Made by a program: the position numbers and the translations under genes. The notes beneath the pieces are model-generated. The model saw only the letters and a list, made by a program, of their open reading frames with translations. It was not told where the DNA came from and ran no database searches. A stretch of 64,000 nucleotides of DNA from positions 107,255,548-107,319,547 of the forward strand of contig NC_135500.1 in the NCBI RefSeq assembly GCF_052857255.1, written 5' to 3'. This DNA comes from Amblyomma americanum (taxonomy: Eukaryota; Arthropoda; Arachnida; Ixodida; Ixodidae). Below, in pieces: positions 1 through 13,200 of this stretch. Numbering within the stretch: the first letter of the stretch is position 1; every line of letters begins with the position of its first letter.

Positions 1-1179
1 CTGCATGCCAGAAAACACCTGCACACACTTGCCTTCACCTGCCTCCCCTTCACAAACCACTCACACACACAGCTCCCTAAAGAGTGGAAGCATGCCGAGC
101 ATTTTGGAACATCACATTTTTCAGAATCACTGTAAATTTGTTGAGAATTCAGCGATGTTTTCTCTTGTGAAGTTATAATTGATGATGAAGTGTCATTTTG
201 TGTTTAATGTCACATTCAGAAAATGGCTTCACCATGTGCAACAGCGTTAAAAACCATCACATGCAACTCCACAGGCAACTTTAGGCCACTATAATATTGC
301 TAAGCTCCTGCCCATTTGTGCAAAGTATTCTCGTTAATTTAAGATTTCGGGTAAAACCGTTGTTTGGGCTAGAAGTTTTATGTGCAATATGACCTTTATA
401 AAATTGTTATCGAGTTTTTGCAGCAAAGATGCACTGATTAAAATTTACGGCCATGGAGTAATGGCAAAGTAACGTGCAGTGCTTTTTTTCCTGGTAAAGG
501 CAACTCGTTAAATTTCTTTGTAGCTAACGTACGGCGGTAACGCGTTCCTTTTGTAGCGTAAGGAGTAGCGTATTTAGTTACTTTTTTCGGCAACGCCTAC
601 AACACTGTTGATCAGTTGCGTCACAATAAGCCTGACAATGCTTACATCATAACCCAATCGAAAATGTGACCTGCCTCTTTCTGGCAACAACTTGAATCCC
701 TCACAACGTTGCACACAGTACCTACGCACACAGAACCTCAAGAGCTATCTGCACAGCATCATTCAAATGGGCACACAATGACTCTCACCAAGCAACAACG
801 AAGAGGGCAAACAGCCAAAGACAAAGCAAAAGTCCCAACAGAAGCCAACACAGAACCACTACTGTTCCCAGGTCTGGTGTTACACAGTGTGCAAGAAAAC
901 CTACACAAATTGGACAGAATCAAAAATTACAGGGTGCATAAGAGTGGAAATGTGAAACCCTTTCCTCTCTTTCTCCGTCCACTTACATTTTTTCCTATAT
1001 TTTTGTTTTTATTTTTCTTGTATTTTATTTCATTACATATATCCAGCTTATCAATGGTTGTTTGCCAGTTACTGTGGACAACTTCTATCTACAACTTCCA
1101 TCCACGCCACACATGAGCCTTACGCCTTAAAAGGACCGACCAACTGCACTGCACCACCCCTGCAAACTACGGCACTCAC
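1..1179. other. intronic sequence downstream of exon 16
   Basis: I see no supported exon. The only long open frame (709-1116, plus) is low-complexity, ending in a Phe/Leu run from AT-rich DNA, and lacks splice or family support. A GTAACG/AACGCGTT-rich stretch near 480-600 looks like part of an interspersed repeat but has no defined ends. Confidence 0.5.
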
Positions 1180-1261
1180 CTGTCCCTGTGTGCGAGCTCC
1201 GACAATGGCCCTGAGTTCTTGACGCACATAATCAGACGGCATGCTGCCCCCGACTCGACTC
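1180..1261 (-). CDS. tai: taiman exon 16: conserved C-terminal VRQELR block
   Basis: This 82-bp exon reads (R)SRVGGSMPSDYVRQELRA, then IVGARTQGQ. VRQELRA is a conserved C-terminal block I associate with p160/taiman proteins. The acceptor is CTGATGCAG|G, after a strong C/T tract, and the donor is CAG|GTGAGT. The phase matches exon 15 across the 12.1-kb intron that holds the nested transposons. At least one more exon must lie before base 1. Confidence 0.9.
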
Positions 1262-4200
1262 CTGCATCAGGGGAAGAGGAGGAGGGAGAGGGGAGGGAGA
1301 AGCCAGGCCATGTGTCACGCACCTTGCATCACCACGTGCCCTCAACCCTTCCCCCTAACCCTCTGATCGCATAAACGAGCACCTCAGCACGAACACAGAC
1401 GGCGCCAGCAGCTGTGTTGTCGCTAGCTGCAGCACCGCGTCTTAGTTCTGGCGGCCTCCGCATGCCGGTGCCACTACACGAACCAGTACACCAAGCTGCC
1501 ATGCCAGCCGACCAATCCGAGATTTTACAGCGATAGCGTTTTCACTCACGGCTAACACCGACGACGGCAGATTTTCTGCATAACAAGGCCCTTGAACCTA
1601 TCTCTTTAAAATGTCACGGCTTTGCCACACAGGACACACGTCACTTAACAAACTACACTTTTTCACATGGGGTGAGTGAATAAATTTTTGTGGGTTCAGA
1701 CCGATTTATTAAATGTCCTGTTTGTGCACATGATGGTCTTAGTTGCTTATGTGCCAATAAACACAGCACAACCGCTGCCAGGGCCATTGATCACATTGAC
1801 TGAGTGGCTTCAGACGGTCAACAACCTGTGACTGACAAATAATCAGGATACAGAAGAATCTCGGTGATACGAACATGGTTGATACGAGTTCGTGAAATTC
1901 CCCGGCCGGAGTGCATTGTGCACAACGTGCGGAATTCCGGATGTTCCAAACTCTCTCCTGAGGCACATCAGATGATTCGAACACGCAAACCGCGATCGCA
2001 CCCTCGAGCACTAAGCGTGGCCCTCGTATCACCGAAATCACGATCACTAATCACATGCCATGCACCACGAGTCAGCGGCGGTGTGCGGCCTTCACATCGG
2101 CGAAATCGCGCGGTATGCACCACGAACAGTGAGCGGCAGTGCGCAGCCCTCGCATCGCCGAAATCGCAATTGCTAATCGCGCAGTGCGCACTGCTAGCAG
2201 TGAGCGGCGGTGTGCGGCCCTCGTATTGCCAAAATCGTGATTGCTAATCGTGCGGTAAGCACTGCGAGTAGTGCGGCCGCACGGGAGTGAATAAATGCCG
2301 CCAGCGATAAACAGGTCTGCGTGCATGCATTTTCTATGCTTCTGCATATGAATTTTGTTCATTTGGATGATACAAATTTTGGATGACATGAATTTTTTTG
2401 CGATTCCGTGAGATTCGTATCAGTGAGTTTCTACTGTACGATAACGCAGTAAAAATAAATACTTTTTCACAGAACCGATCCATGAAAAGAGAAGTCATTT
2501 TGCACACAATTTATTTTACTCGTTTAGTGTTCAAACACTTTAATTACTATGCTGTTAGGTCTATCAGACATTACACAAAGAGGGAATAGAATGGTATAAC
2601 ACAGGCACAATTTGTACAACATAAATTGTGTTCAGTAAAAGAAGGTCTATTACGACCGCTTGATTAAATGCTCATATGACACCCTATTTACTCGCGTGTA
2701 GCCCGCCCCTGCGTGTAACCCGCACCCATAACTTTGAACTCCACGAAAAAAAAAAGAAAAACCTCGCATATAACCGACACATTTACCTGGTGGGAAAAAA
2801 TGAGCGCTAGAAAGATACAGCTGCACACTCAGTGATCATTTCGTTTTCAGAAGATTTATTCAAATGACGACCACCATGTCACTGGTTATCAGGTTCCAAA
2901 TCGTCGCCGCTCTCACTGCTGCCATCTGAGGCTTCACCGCCACTCTAAAAGACGTAGTCGTCTTCGGAACCATCCAAACTGTTACTGATGGCACATTTTT
3001 TTAAAGCTTCTACGCACCAAATCAGCAGATATCGCTTTCCATGCATACACGATCCACTAGAACAGCAATGCAATATTGGGCCTTCACACGCATCCCGTCG
3101 GTGTGAGGGCGTAAAGGCAGTCAGCCATCCACTGGGCATACAGCCACTATAATCTTTAACTTCTCTTCTGCTTCGAAACACTGCCGCCAAGTTGCACTCA
3201 CGTTACCAAAACAAAACAGGCGAACAGTGCAAACTGGGGGGTAGGAAACGAATCAGCGCCTGACACTAGAAGAAAACGTGGCCAATGGTGTGGAGAAAAA
3301 TAAACAGACCATGAATCTGGATTTGCTTATGCCTTTCGTAGGCCCCTCATCGGCTAGACAAGCGTCGATGACGATGGGGATGGTGGATAATGCAAGGCAG
3401 CCCGATGGCTCAGAACAAGACAGTTAATATACTGAGCCAGGAGTGAAAGTGGTCGCTGCACTCCCATGCACACTTTCTCATGCCTCCCGACAATGATGGC
3501 AGCTATAACAGTAACACCAGTTTATACCCTGCCATTATTACGCAAAGAAAGCATATTGCCGTCCTGATCTTTCCAGGTACTTTGATTTGAACCAGCACCA
3601 TAATGGCTGCCACCCCCATGAAGCTGAAGATGCCAGTGAGTATTTATGCAACATTTTTAAAATTGGGCTCAGCTTTGACTTTGGCAGCTGCTGCCGTAGT
3701 GTTATCAATCCCATCGCAAAACTTTTTTCTCCGTGCTTCTGACTTCCGAGTAATGAGGTTTCAGCATGAACATTTGCTGGGCGATTTCATCTACATTTAT
3801 TTTTCGTTTTGGTTTCCGTTCTGCACTGTCCTTTCGAGTCTTCAGGCGTTAACAGCATGCGACATAAAACTGCGGACTGTTCTCAATTTCATTATACAGT
3901 AGCCGACGGGTAATTCGAATTCGGACTTGTAGGATACTTTGGACTTCGATGAGGCACCGTCAGTCACCCCAAAGAAGCGCTTACATATTTACGATGGATA
4001 CCTCGGACTTTCAACGTCCGAAAGTTCGATTTTTCGGACTAATTTCAGTCACCTGCGGGCCAGAATCGGCCATCTTAACGGCTTTTCGCCGGCGCAAAAG
4101 GCGCCACCTTGGATTGAGGTGGATTTACTCTGACATACTTTCAGTACCTCATTTTTGCCACTAGAGGTCCCTGCTATCTCTGCCACTTCGAAGTGGCAGT

Positions 4201-7200
4201 CGGATTGTCATCGCCGTCAACTTGCTTTTTTTTGTTGCGGGCCGTTATCACCACTCTCTTTCTCACTTGTTATTTCCTCCACGCTTGTCTCGTACGTTCG
4301 CCATCGTCGCCATTCGCCGTTTCGTCACTTGGATTTCTCCGGCCGCGTCGACAGAGTTACATCCGTTCGACGTTTTGTGATTGCGTCCAGCGGTTCCACC
4401 GCCTTGTCTCTGCGTGTGTTTGGCGAGCGGTGTGGTGCACACTCGGGTTGTCGACAACATTGCCCCGCCGGTGCCACCGGGTCCGCAAAAGAAGCGTGGG
4501 AAGTATTCAACTATGACCCTTGGGAAAAAGGCTGCGATCATTAAGCTAGTGCTGAGTACACAAGCTGATGTGGCCAAGGAGTTCACTGTGTCTAAGCAGA
4601 CGATTTCGAACTATGTGAAGAATAAGGAGAAGATTTCTTCCGCCTTTGAGGCGTCCCACAGCAGCAACTATAGAAAAGGCGACCACCCCGAATTGGAAAA
4701 GGCCTTGCTACTCTGGCTTAAAGTTGCTTTAGCGAAGAATCTTCCAGTGTCATGCGACATGTTGAAGGAAAAGGCAGAGACCCTGGCTCTGTGGGTTTTC
4801 AAGAAGAGAGACGGTGTATCTTTTAAGAAGATGTGCAGGGAGAGCGGAGCCGCCAACCCAGCCATGGTGGCAGCCTACCGTCAAAATAAGTTGAAGCCTT
4901 TGTTGAGCTCCATGGGTTTTCAAGAAGAGAGACGGTGTATCTTTTAAGAAGATGTGCAGGGAGAGCGGAGCCGCCAACCCAGCCATGGTGGCAGCCTACC
5001 GTCAAAATAAGTTGAAGCCTTTGTTGAGCTCCATGGGTTTTCAAGAAGAGAGACGGTGTATCTTTTAAGAAGATGTGCAGGGAGAGCGGAGCCGCCAACC
5101 CAGCCATGGTGGCAGCCTACCGTCAAAATAAGTTGAAGCCTTTGTTGAGCTCCATGGGTTTTCAAGAAGAGAGACGGTGTATCTTTTAAGAAGATGTGCA
5201 GGGAGAGCGGAGCCGCCAACCCAGCCATGGTGGCAGCCTACCGTCAAAATAAGTTGAAGCCTTTGTTGAGCTCCATGGGTTTTCAAGAAGAGAGACGGTG
5301 TATCTTTTAAGAAGATGTGCAGGGAGAGCGGAGCCGCCAACCCAGCCATGGTGGCAGCCTACTGTCAAAATAAGTTGAAGCCTTTGTTGAGCTCCATGGG
5401 TTTTCAAGAAGAGAGACGGTGTATCTTTTAAGAAGATGTGCAGGGAGAGCGGAGCCGCCAACCCAGCCATGGTGGCAGCCTACCGTCAAAATAAGTTGAA
5501 GCCTTTGTTGAGCTCCATGGGTTTTCAAGAAGAGAGACGGTGTATCTTTTAAGAAGATGTGCAGGGAGAGCGGAGCCGCCAACCCAGCCATGGTGGCAGC
5601 CTACTGTCAAAATAAGTTGAAGCCTTTGTTGAGCTCCATGGGTTTTCAAGAAGAGAGACGGTGTATCTTTTAAGAAGATGTGCAGGGAGAGCGGAGCCGC
5701 CAACCCAGCCATGGTGGCAGCCTACCGTCAAAATAAGTTGAAGCCTTTGTTGAGCCAGTACATCCCGGAGGATACCTTCAATTGTGATGACACCGGCCTC
5801 TTTTTCAAGATGCTACCTAACTGCACTCTCTCTTTTTCAGGCGACTCCTGTTCAGGGGGGCGCCATAGTAAGGAAAGGATCACAGTAATGGTAGGTGCAA
5901 ATGCCACTGGCACTGAAAAGCTGCCACTACAGTCAAAACTCGATTTAACGAAACCCGATTTAATGAAAATCTCGATTTAACGAAGGTATCCTAATTCCCC
6001 CTCAGACGCCCATAGGGTTCAATGCTTTGACTAACCCGAAATAACGAAACCGATTCCGTGATCTGTCCCGATTTAACGAACCTTTTTTCGAGAAATAAAG
6101 GTGAAAAGGTGCTAATTTTTGGTCTATTTTGTAGACAGCACCCCAAAATTTATTGATTGCGAGTCAGCGGTAACAGCGCGGAGCATCTTCATCCCGTCGC
6201 TTTTTTCAAACTGCGCGGCGCAAAACGAGTTTTAATTTTGAGTCGAGCTCACGAGATGGCGCCAGCAGTAAAAAAGTTTCGTGCCACATTTCATAGATGG
6301 CGCTGTTGCAGTTCGCATTTTTTTTGGTGTGTGTGTTTGTGTGTTGTGCTCTGTGTTCCCTCTTGTGCAGATTTCCCCGTGCCTTTGAACGCACGTCTTT
6401 GTCAAGCTCAGCTTGTTAGGCCTCCATCAGTCTAGCCTTGCTATCATGAACGCAGACATGGTGTGTGCGAGCAAGCGCGCCGCTAACCCTCCTGACTAGC
6501 AGATGGAGCCCTGCAAGAAACGAAAAAGGCTTACCCTGGACGAGAAAGCGGACATAATTCGTGCTGTGACAAGTGGACAGAAGAAATGTGACGTGGCTGC
6601 ATCACATGGCATTCCAGCGAGTACTCTCTCCACAATATTGAAAGGGAAAGATGGCATCCTCCGCGCCACTTCGTCGGGGAATCTCTCGCACAAAAAAACG
6701 CTGAAGACCACTCCTCAAAGCAAAATGGAAGAGGCCCTCTTCGCCTGGTTTATGGATTTGCGGGCGAGGAATAGTATTCCCGTGAGTGGAGACCTGCTCC
6801 AACAAAAAGCTCACTCTTTCGCGTGCTTGCTGGGCGACAACGAGTTCAAGGCAAGTCCCGGCTGGCTGTCGCGCTTCAAAGAACGACACGGCATCGTCGG
6901 GAAAGTGCTTAGCGGTGAAGCGAGCAGCGTAAGCATGGCTGTAGTCGGCGACTGGCAGTCTGAAAACGTGCCCGACATTTTGGGAAAATATGCCCCCAGC
7001 GACGTCTACAACGCCGACGAGAGCGGTCTATTCTACCAAATGCTGCCTAAAAAAACACTCGCCCTGAAGGGGCAGGCGTGCCACGGCGGCAAACACAGCA
7101 AACAAAGGCCGACTCTTTTGCTGTGCGTCAACATGGACGGCACCGACTAACGAGACCCGCTTGTCATCAAAAAGAGTGCGAGGCCGCGCTGTTTTAAAGG

Positions 7201-10200
7201 CACCAAAAAGCTTCCTGTGAAGTATGTTGCCAATTCAAAGGCGTGGATGTCGCGTGCCATTTTCGCTGCATGGCTGAAGGAATTTGACAGCGACATGTGT
7301 CGCCAGAAAAGGAAAGTGTGCCTGTTGCTGGATAACTGCACGGCCCACTACGTTGCAGAGGTCGAGCTGACCAGCGTGGAGCTCCGCTACTTCCCCCCAA
7401 ACGCAACGTCCGTGGTTCAGCCCTTGGATCAAGGGATAATTAATAGCGTGAAGTGCGCATACAAGCGTCGAGTCGTCGACAGAGTTCTCCTCAACCTGGA
7501 GCTGAAGCACGAGACGAAAATAGATATTTTTATGGCGGTTGAGATGGTGGCGGCGGCTTGGAGAGCATTGAGGCCGTCGATAATTGTCAACTGCTTCAGG
7601 ACTGCCGGTTTCGGTACACTAGGCCCTGAAACTGCCGAAGCTGGTCCGGAATGCGCGAGCGCCGTGCACGAGGATGAAGATGCCTGGGAACACCTTCGCT
7701 CAGTGGATAAGTGCCCACAGGCATAAGTTTCTCAGACTACGTGAACGCCGACGCAAACGCAGTCACAACGGAAGTTTTGACTGATGCCGATATGTTGCGG
7801 CTTGTAGGAAGCGTGGAGGGAGTGACGGCTGAAGATGCTGCCGACGACCCTGCAGGTGCCGAAGCTCCCGTGCCGACACCAGGTCAGGTGATGGATGCTC
7901 TCAATCTGCTGCGACATTTTGCCGGCGCACACGAGGGGACGGAAGACGCGCTGGACGCACTTCAGACCTACGAGAAATCGGTGCGGCCGTTGCTCACAAA
8001 GCGCACGCAGGCAAAGATTCTTTGGCGGCGACTTCAGGCAGGCAGGCGACTTCTTTGGCGGAAAATAAATTTGTAGTCCCCTCGGGCCTTTCTTGTCGAG
8101 TAAGAATTTTTGTTGTTTCTTTTCATACGCACTAGCGGCACCGGTCGTGGTGTTGGCGCTACCCACTCGAAAGTATCGCGGGGGGTCATGACGATGACCA
8201 TATGGACCCCCAAAGATTGCGCTAGTTGTATGATTACCAACTTTGGCGCCAATTTGTCATTAGCCGTGTGGCTTGCCGTCCCGTCGGCGGTATTTAGGGA
8301 AGAATGTTGCGCCGCTAGCCGAACCGTCCTTTGGGTCAGTGCTACCGGCGTGAATTCGTCACGCGCGAGTGCGACCAAAAGTGAAAATGGTACGTGCTAA
8401 CCGATACGACCGCGATAAGCTGGTACGGTTTATGCGGATGCAAAATGCATTATGTTCAATGGGTGCTCAGTCGGGGACTTGACTTTACTACTTTTAAAAC
8501 GAAAGTACTGTTTAAGGGGGGAGACGGCTCTTAGAGGCGAAAAAAATTGCGAAAAATCGATTTTTCAAAAATGTAATTTTCGAAATCTGCAGCTGTTTCT
8601 CTACCACCCTGTGAATTTTCTAATCTCTAGAGCCAATATTTGGGCTGTAAAAGGAGTATAAAACTTCGATCCGAGCTCGCTCTTGGCAAATTTTCGCGCA
8701 ATAACGGGGCTTTTTCCGAGACATGCTATTATCGTTTCACTGCAGCGATCGCGGCCATCTTGGTCTCGTTTGGAAGAGCTGCTTTTCGTTTTAAATTTCG
8801 CGCAGTTCCTGCTCCTTTATGCTTATTGGATGAGGGAGAAAATGCCGCCAAAAAGCAGTCGCAACGCGCGATGCTATTCGCTAGTCGGTGCACGTGACTG
8901 AAAGCTGCTATCTGATTGGCTGAAGGGCCTCGTGTCGTCTGCTGGAAGCGTCTGTTGAGCCCAAGCGGTAGCCATTTTGTCAAGGTGTGTTCGCTGGTGC
9001 ATCTCGCGACGATGTCAACGCCGGCGCCAAAGTTCAGCACGACTCACAGATATGGAAAAAAGAGGAAAAATTCGCTCATTAACAACCTCAAGAAGAGCGC
9101 CACGGTCACCTCGAGCACCGCGGACACCACAGGCACCGTGGGTATGCCTCCGCCAGCGGATCGGGAGGTGCCGACCGAGCTAGGCCTAACGGCGCCGCCG
9201 GTCGCGGAAGCCTCATCGGGCAGCGGCCGTGTTCGTCGCGATACCAGAATGCTGCAACCTTCCGAGATAGAAGAAAGGGACAAAAAAGCCCAGGAGAAAC
9301 TTCATGGGATGGCATCAGCGGCAGCAACAGAGCGAAAGGCAGCATTCTTCGGTGCAATGGGAGACGCCGCAACTGCCCCACCCGGCGACACCTTCTCCAT
9401 CGTCAGCTTGCGCTTGGTGAACGAGAAAATCTTCAGCGCTCACTCAAAAAGCGCCATTTTAATAACTCTGGTCAGACAGACTACCTTCCAGGAGGTTATT
9501 AAGTGTCTGCTGATGCCAGTATATAAATAAATTTGAAGTACTTTGCCATAAACACCACTTCGTTTGTTTTTGCTGTTTTTCTCAAAATGGAAATTTTGGA
9601 CTCGTAGCATGTCCCAAACTAGCATATCTCAGCAGCTATGGCAGATAGAACCATAATTCTTTTTTTAGCAAGTAGCCATATGTGTAGTCTACACAATGTT
9701 GGGAGTAGAATTTGTAATTAAGGTTCAGAAATTTTTTAATTTGCTCTAGTTTCTGATTGCAAGTTAGGCACTACAGTAAAACCTCGTTAATTCGAACTCG
9801 AGGGGGACCGGAAAATTGTTCGAATTAAGCGGAGTTTGAATTAACGAGCGGGCGCTAAAAAAAGCGGCCATCACGCCCGGCAGCACGGGCCGAAGCTAAA
9901 ACAGGCATATCTGAGATCATTATCTCTTACTACGCGCTACTACACATTTGCGGCGGGCGATTGCGCGAATTAAAATCATAGAGCCCGAATGTCGAAGGAA
10001 ATAAAGTTAATTTGTTTATGCGGTTGGAGCTAACATCAAAATGCATTCGCGTAAGCAGCAAGCTTAATGATTAAATATGACACTATGCTTCAAAAACATG
10101 TTTATTAACAGCAGATTGGCAAAGCATATCAAAGAGAAAAATAATCGGTGATGCGCATTTGTTTTCGTTTTCTTTGCCGTGACTCGACAAGCATCGTCTG

Positions 10201-13200
10201 CAACTTGCCCAACAGCTCCAACGCAGCGTCCGAATTATCATCGGCGGAGAAGTAGCGCGCAGCCAGATCGAGTGCTGACGCTGTTTCACATGCACTCGGG
10301 GGTGGCAATGGATCGTCGCCTCCGTCGGACTCGTCATCGCTCTCAGCTGTGCTGGCCGCGCCGGAGTTGTGCGGCATCTGGTCACCGCAGGCCGCTTCAA
10401 TAATCTCGGCATCGCTTAACGGCCCCGATGTCTCCACGCCGCTGTCAACGTCTACGAAGTTCTGGAAGTCAACACCCTCCGATAAAGCAGCGTAGGCAGG
10501 GTGCAGCGCGACGGAGTCATCACACTGAGCATCCAGCTCTGCCGTGCTGCAGGCTTCTGGGCCTTCAATGAAGCCGCACTTTCGATAACAGTTCGCGACT
10601 GTGTCCGCCTTGACAGCATTCCACGATGTTGCCAGCATGTGGCAGGCTCCGAGGAGATTGACGTCGTACGATTTGCCGCTGTCCATACACACAAGAATCC
10701 GCTCTAGGGGGTGGCGCCTGTACAGTGTTTTGAGGTTTTTAATAACCCCAAGGTCCATAGGCTGCAGCACAGCCGTAGTGTTTTTCGGCAGAAATGCCAG
10801 ACGGATCGCCTTCAGTCCGCTGATGTCGCAATGGGCTAAACAGTTGTCGACGAACAACAGAACATTCCTGTTCTGTGCCGCGAACTTCCTGTCGAGTGTG
10901 CGCAGCCAATCCGTGAAAATTGCTCGCGTCATCCACGACTTTCTGTTGAAAGTATAATCAACAGGGAGAGTTTTTAGCCCTTTAAAGCAGCGAGACTTCG
11001 CTGCTTTGCCTATAACTAGCAAGCGGCACCGTTCCGTGCCAGTCGCGTTTGCGCTCACCAACACCGTCACTCTTTCCTTGCTTCTCTTCCCGCCTGAACA
11101 CGTGTCGCCTTTGTAACTGACAGTCTTGTTCGGCAGCAACTTAAAATAAAGCGCGGTTTCATCTGCACTGAACACATCACTGAGCGAGTAATCGCCAAGG
11201 TAGTCCTTTAGTTGACCTGCTGCAACGGCTTGCTCCGGAGCCACCGTGGCCGGAGCATAGGCGGCGCCCGCGGTAGGGTGGCTACCCGCGTGACCGCGCG
11301 TCAGCCAAAAATAGACAAGCCAATGCTTCGACGCTCCGGCAGCGAAAACCTGCTACGGCATGCACCGGAGGGCTGGTTCGGGCACCGAAATTCACGTCTC
11401 ACCTCATGCGTGCTGGCTTATTTTTTTTTTCTCATCATTCTGCATTTTTTTTTAATTTTCAGCGCATTGTATTTGCTACGAGGTGACTTCTATATGCGAG
11501 GAGCAATGCCAGCCATCGGCGCCTAGTTCGAATTAACCGACGTGGATACCGGCATATTCGAATTATCGGGAGTTTTGACCCATTGAAATACACAGGGCTT
11601 TGACGGGACCCGGCCGTCAGTTCGAATTAACCGGAAGTTCGAATTAAGCGATTTCGAATTAACGAGGTTTTACTGTATTTGTACCTTGAGTTTCAATGTC
11701 TTTAAAAACTACTTATGATAGTAAAATTAAAAAACTGTTTCCAACATTGTATTCATTTCTGTTTCTAGAACCCAACCAAGTGCAATTTATAAACTTTCTA
11801 ATGTGTTTTTTCTCTTAATTGTTCTTATTAGTGAGAAGAGTGTAATTAAGTGTATCTCAATAACTACTGATCCTATCATGAAACCAATGACATTTTTGGA
11901 ATCAGCATGAAAAACTAGTCATGGGTGTGCAATTTGATTAAATTTGGTGCAGAAACAAAATTTTTTTCTTTAAGAGGAGCCTCCCCCCTTAAGCGGGTAC
12001 GTTTTAAAGAGGTTTTACTGTAATCGAATGTACTGAATTATGTGCCCAAGAAATGCCTCATTAAATTTAACGAAGTTCTCGATTTAACAAAATAATTCAC
12101 GGCTCCCCTCAACTTCGTTAAATCGAGTTTTAACTGCCTTGTAATAGGAAAGTCCAAAAATCCTAGATGTTTTAAGGGCGTGAAGAACATTCCCGTGTGG
12201 TAGTGCAGCAACTCCAAGGCATGGATAACTCATGCATTGTTTGAAGATTACGCACGTCGACTGGATAGAAGTTTCGAGCGGCAGGGGCGACAGGTTATTA
12301 TTTTTGCTGATAACTGCACAGCTCACGGCACCATCGACAGCCTGAAAGCCATTCGGTTCAAGTACCTGCCGCCAAACACAACTAGCGTGCTCCAACCAAT
12401 GGACCAAAGGGTGATTAAAAACCTACAGGTGCAGTATCGGACCCGTCTTCTGCGAAGCACAGTCCTTTGTTTCGATAATGGAAAAGCATACGCCACGGAC
12501 CTTTTTGCAGCGGTTAGCATGCTGGCCGACGCGTGGAAGGCAGTCAGAGGTGAAACAATTGCCAATTGCTTTAGGCATGCTGGGTTCTCCGCCGATGAAG
12601 TCATGTCGCAGAAGACCAACACTTCCGAGGATTTGACTGCGGACAGTGGCGAAAACCTCATCGCTGACCTTCGCGGGAACAGAATGGACATTCCAACGGG
12701 CTCCACGTTTCGCGAGTTTGTTGAAGTTGACGACGGCCTCGATGTGAGTGTGGACCTCACGGACAACGAACTTGTGCGCCAGGTTGTTCAGCGTGAAAAT
12801 GAGTCGGGCTCCGACGACAACTCAGGCGGCCTACCACAACCATCGATTGCTCAGATTGCAAACGCCGTGACCTTGCCGTCTAGTGTATACAGCTAAAGCA
12901 CAACCTTGGCGCAAATCGTCACCAGCAAGAGGAATTTGCAGCAAGGTAAAATCAGTAACTTTTTTAAGCCGATTTCATATCAATAAAGCGATTTTTTTGT
13001 ACTTCACGGATCTTTCTAACTGTTTGATTATTTGGAACATTTTTTGGGTCCCTTCGAGTCCGAAAAATCGGTCGGCGACTGTACCAAGGTTTAATTAACT
13101 CCATCGTCTTTTATAACCAAGAAAAAACATCCAATGTCACCTGAAACTAACACAATTTAGAACGACCGCAGCAGACTACAGCTGTGAAGTTTGGCAGATA

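Larger units (their letters stand above)
8516..11988 (+). mobile_element. TTAA-flanked element C (Kolobok- or piggyBac-like), inserted in B
   Basis: It starts GGGGGGAGACGGCTCTTAGA and ends with the complement of GGGGGGAGGCTCCTCTTAAA, an inverted repeat of about 35 bases. TTAA flanks both sides (8512-8515 and 11989-11992). TTAA duplications are typical of piggyBac and Kolobok elements; G-rich ends favour Kolobok (family knowledge). It is split by Tigger D at 9774-11675 and is about 1.57 kb without it, too short for a full transposase. Confidence 0.75.
5930..12136 (+). mobile_element. Tigger-like element B, inserted in A
   Basis: The left end is CAGTCAAAACTCGATTTAAC and the right end is the complement of CAGTTAAAACTCGATTTAAC. 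Both carry iterated TTTAACGAA motifs. A left TA (5928-5929) is visible; the right TA appears eroded, since CC follows the terminal CTG. Element A's transposase resumes immediately after (LVIGKSKNPRCF), which defines the insertion precisely. Element B is interrupted by element C. Confidence 0.88.
3897..13081 (+). mobile_element. Tigger-like element A (outermost of the nest)
   Basis: The termini are CAGTAGCCGACGGGTAATTC on the left and the complement of CAGTCGCCGACCGATTTTTC on the right, flanked by TA at 3895-3896 and 13082-13083. Its transposase is interrupted by a 121-bp tandem array and by element B. Without element B (6207 bp) it is about 2978 bp, or roughly 2.1 kb if the seven extra tandem units are also removed. 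It sits antisense in the 12.1-kb host intron. Confidence 0.85.

Noticed and set aside
709..1116. 135-residue plus-strand open frame
   Set aside because: Low-complexity composition, no family match, no splice context, and it ends in an AT-rich Phe/Leu run.
4668..5731. Series of identical 94-residue minus-strand frames
   Set aside because: They are shadows of the 121-bp tandem array in the transposase on the other strand.
4793..5756. CRISPR-like array
   Set aside because: Whole 121-bp units repeat with no unique spacers, and the context is a eukaryotic transposase gene.
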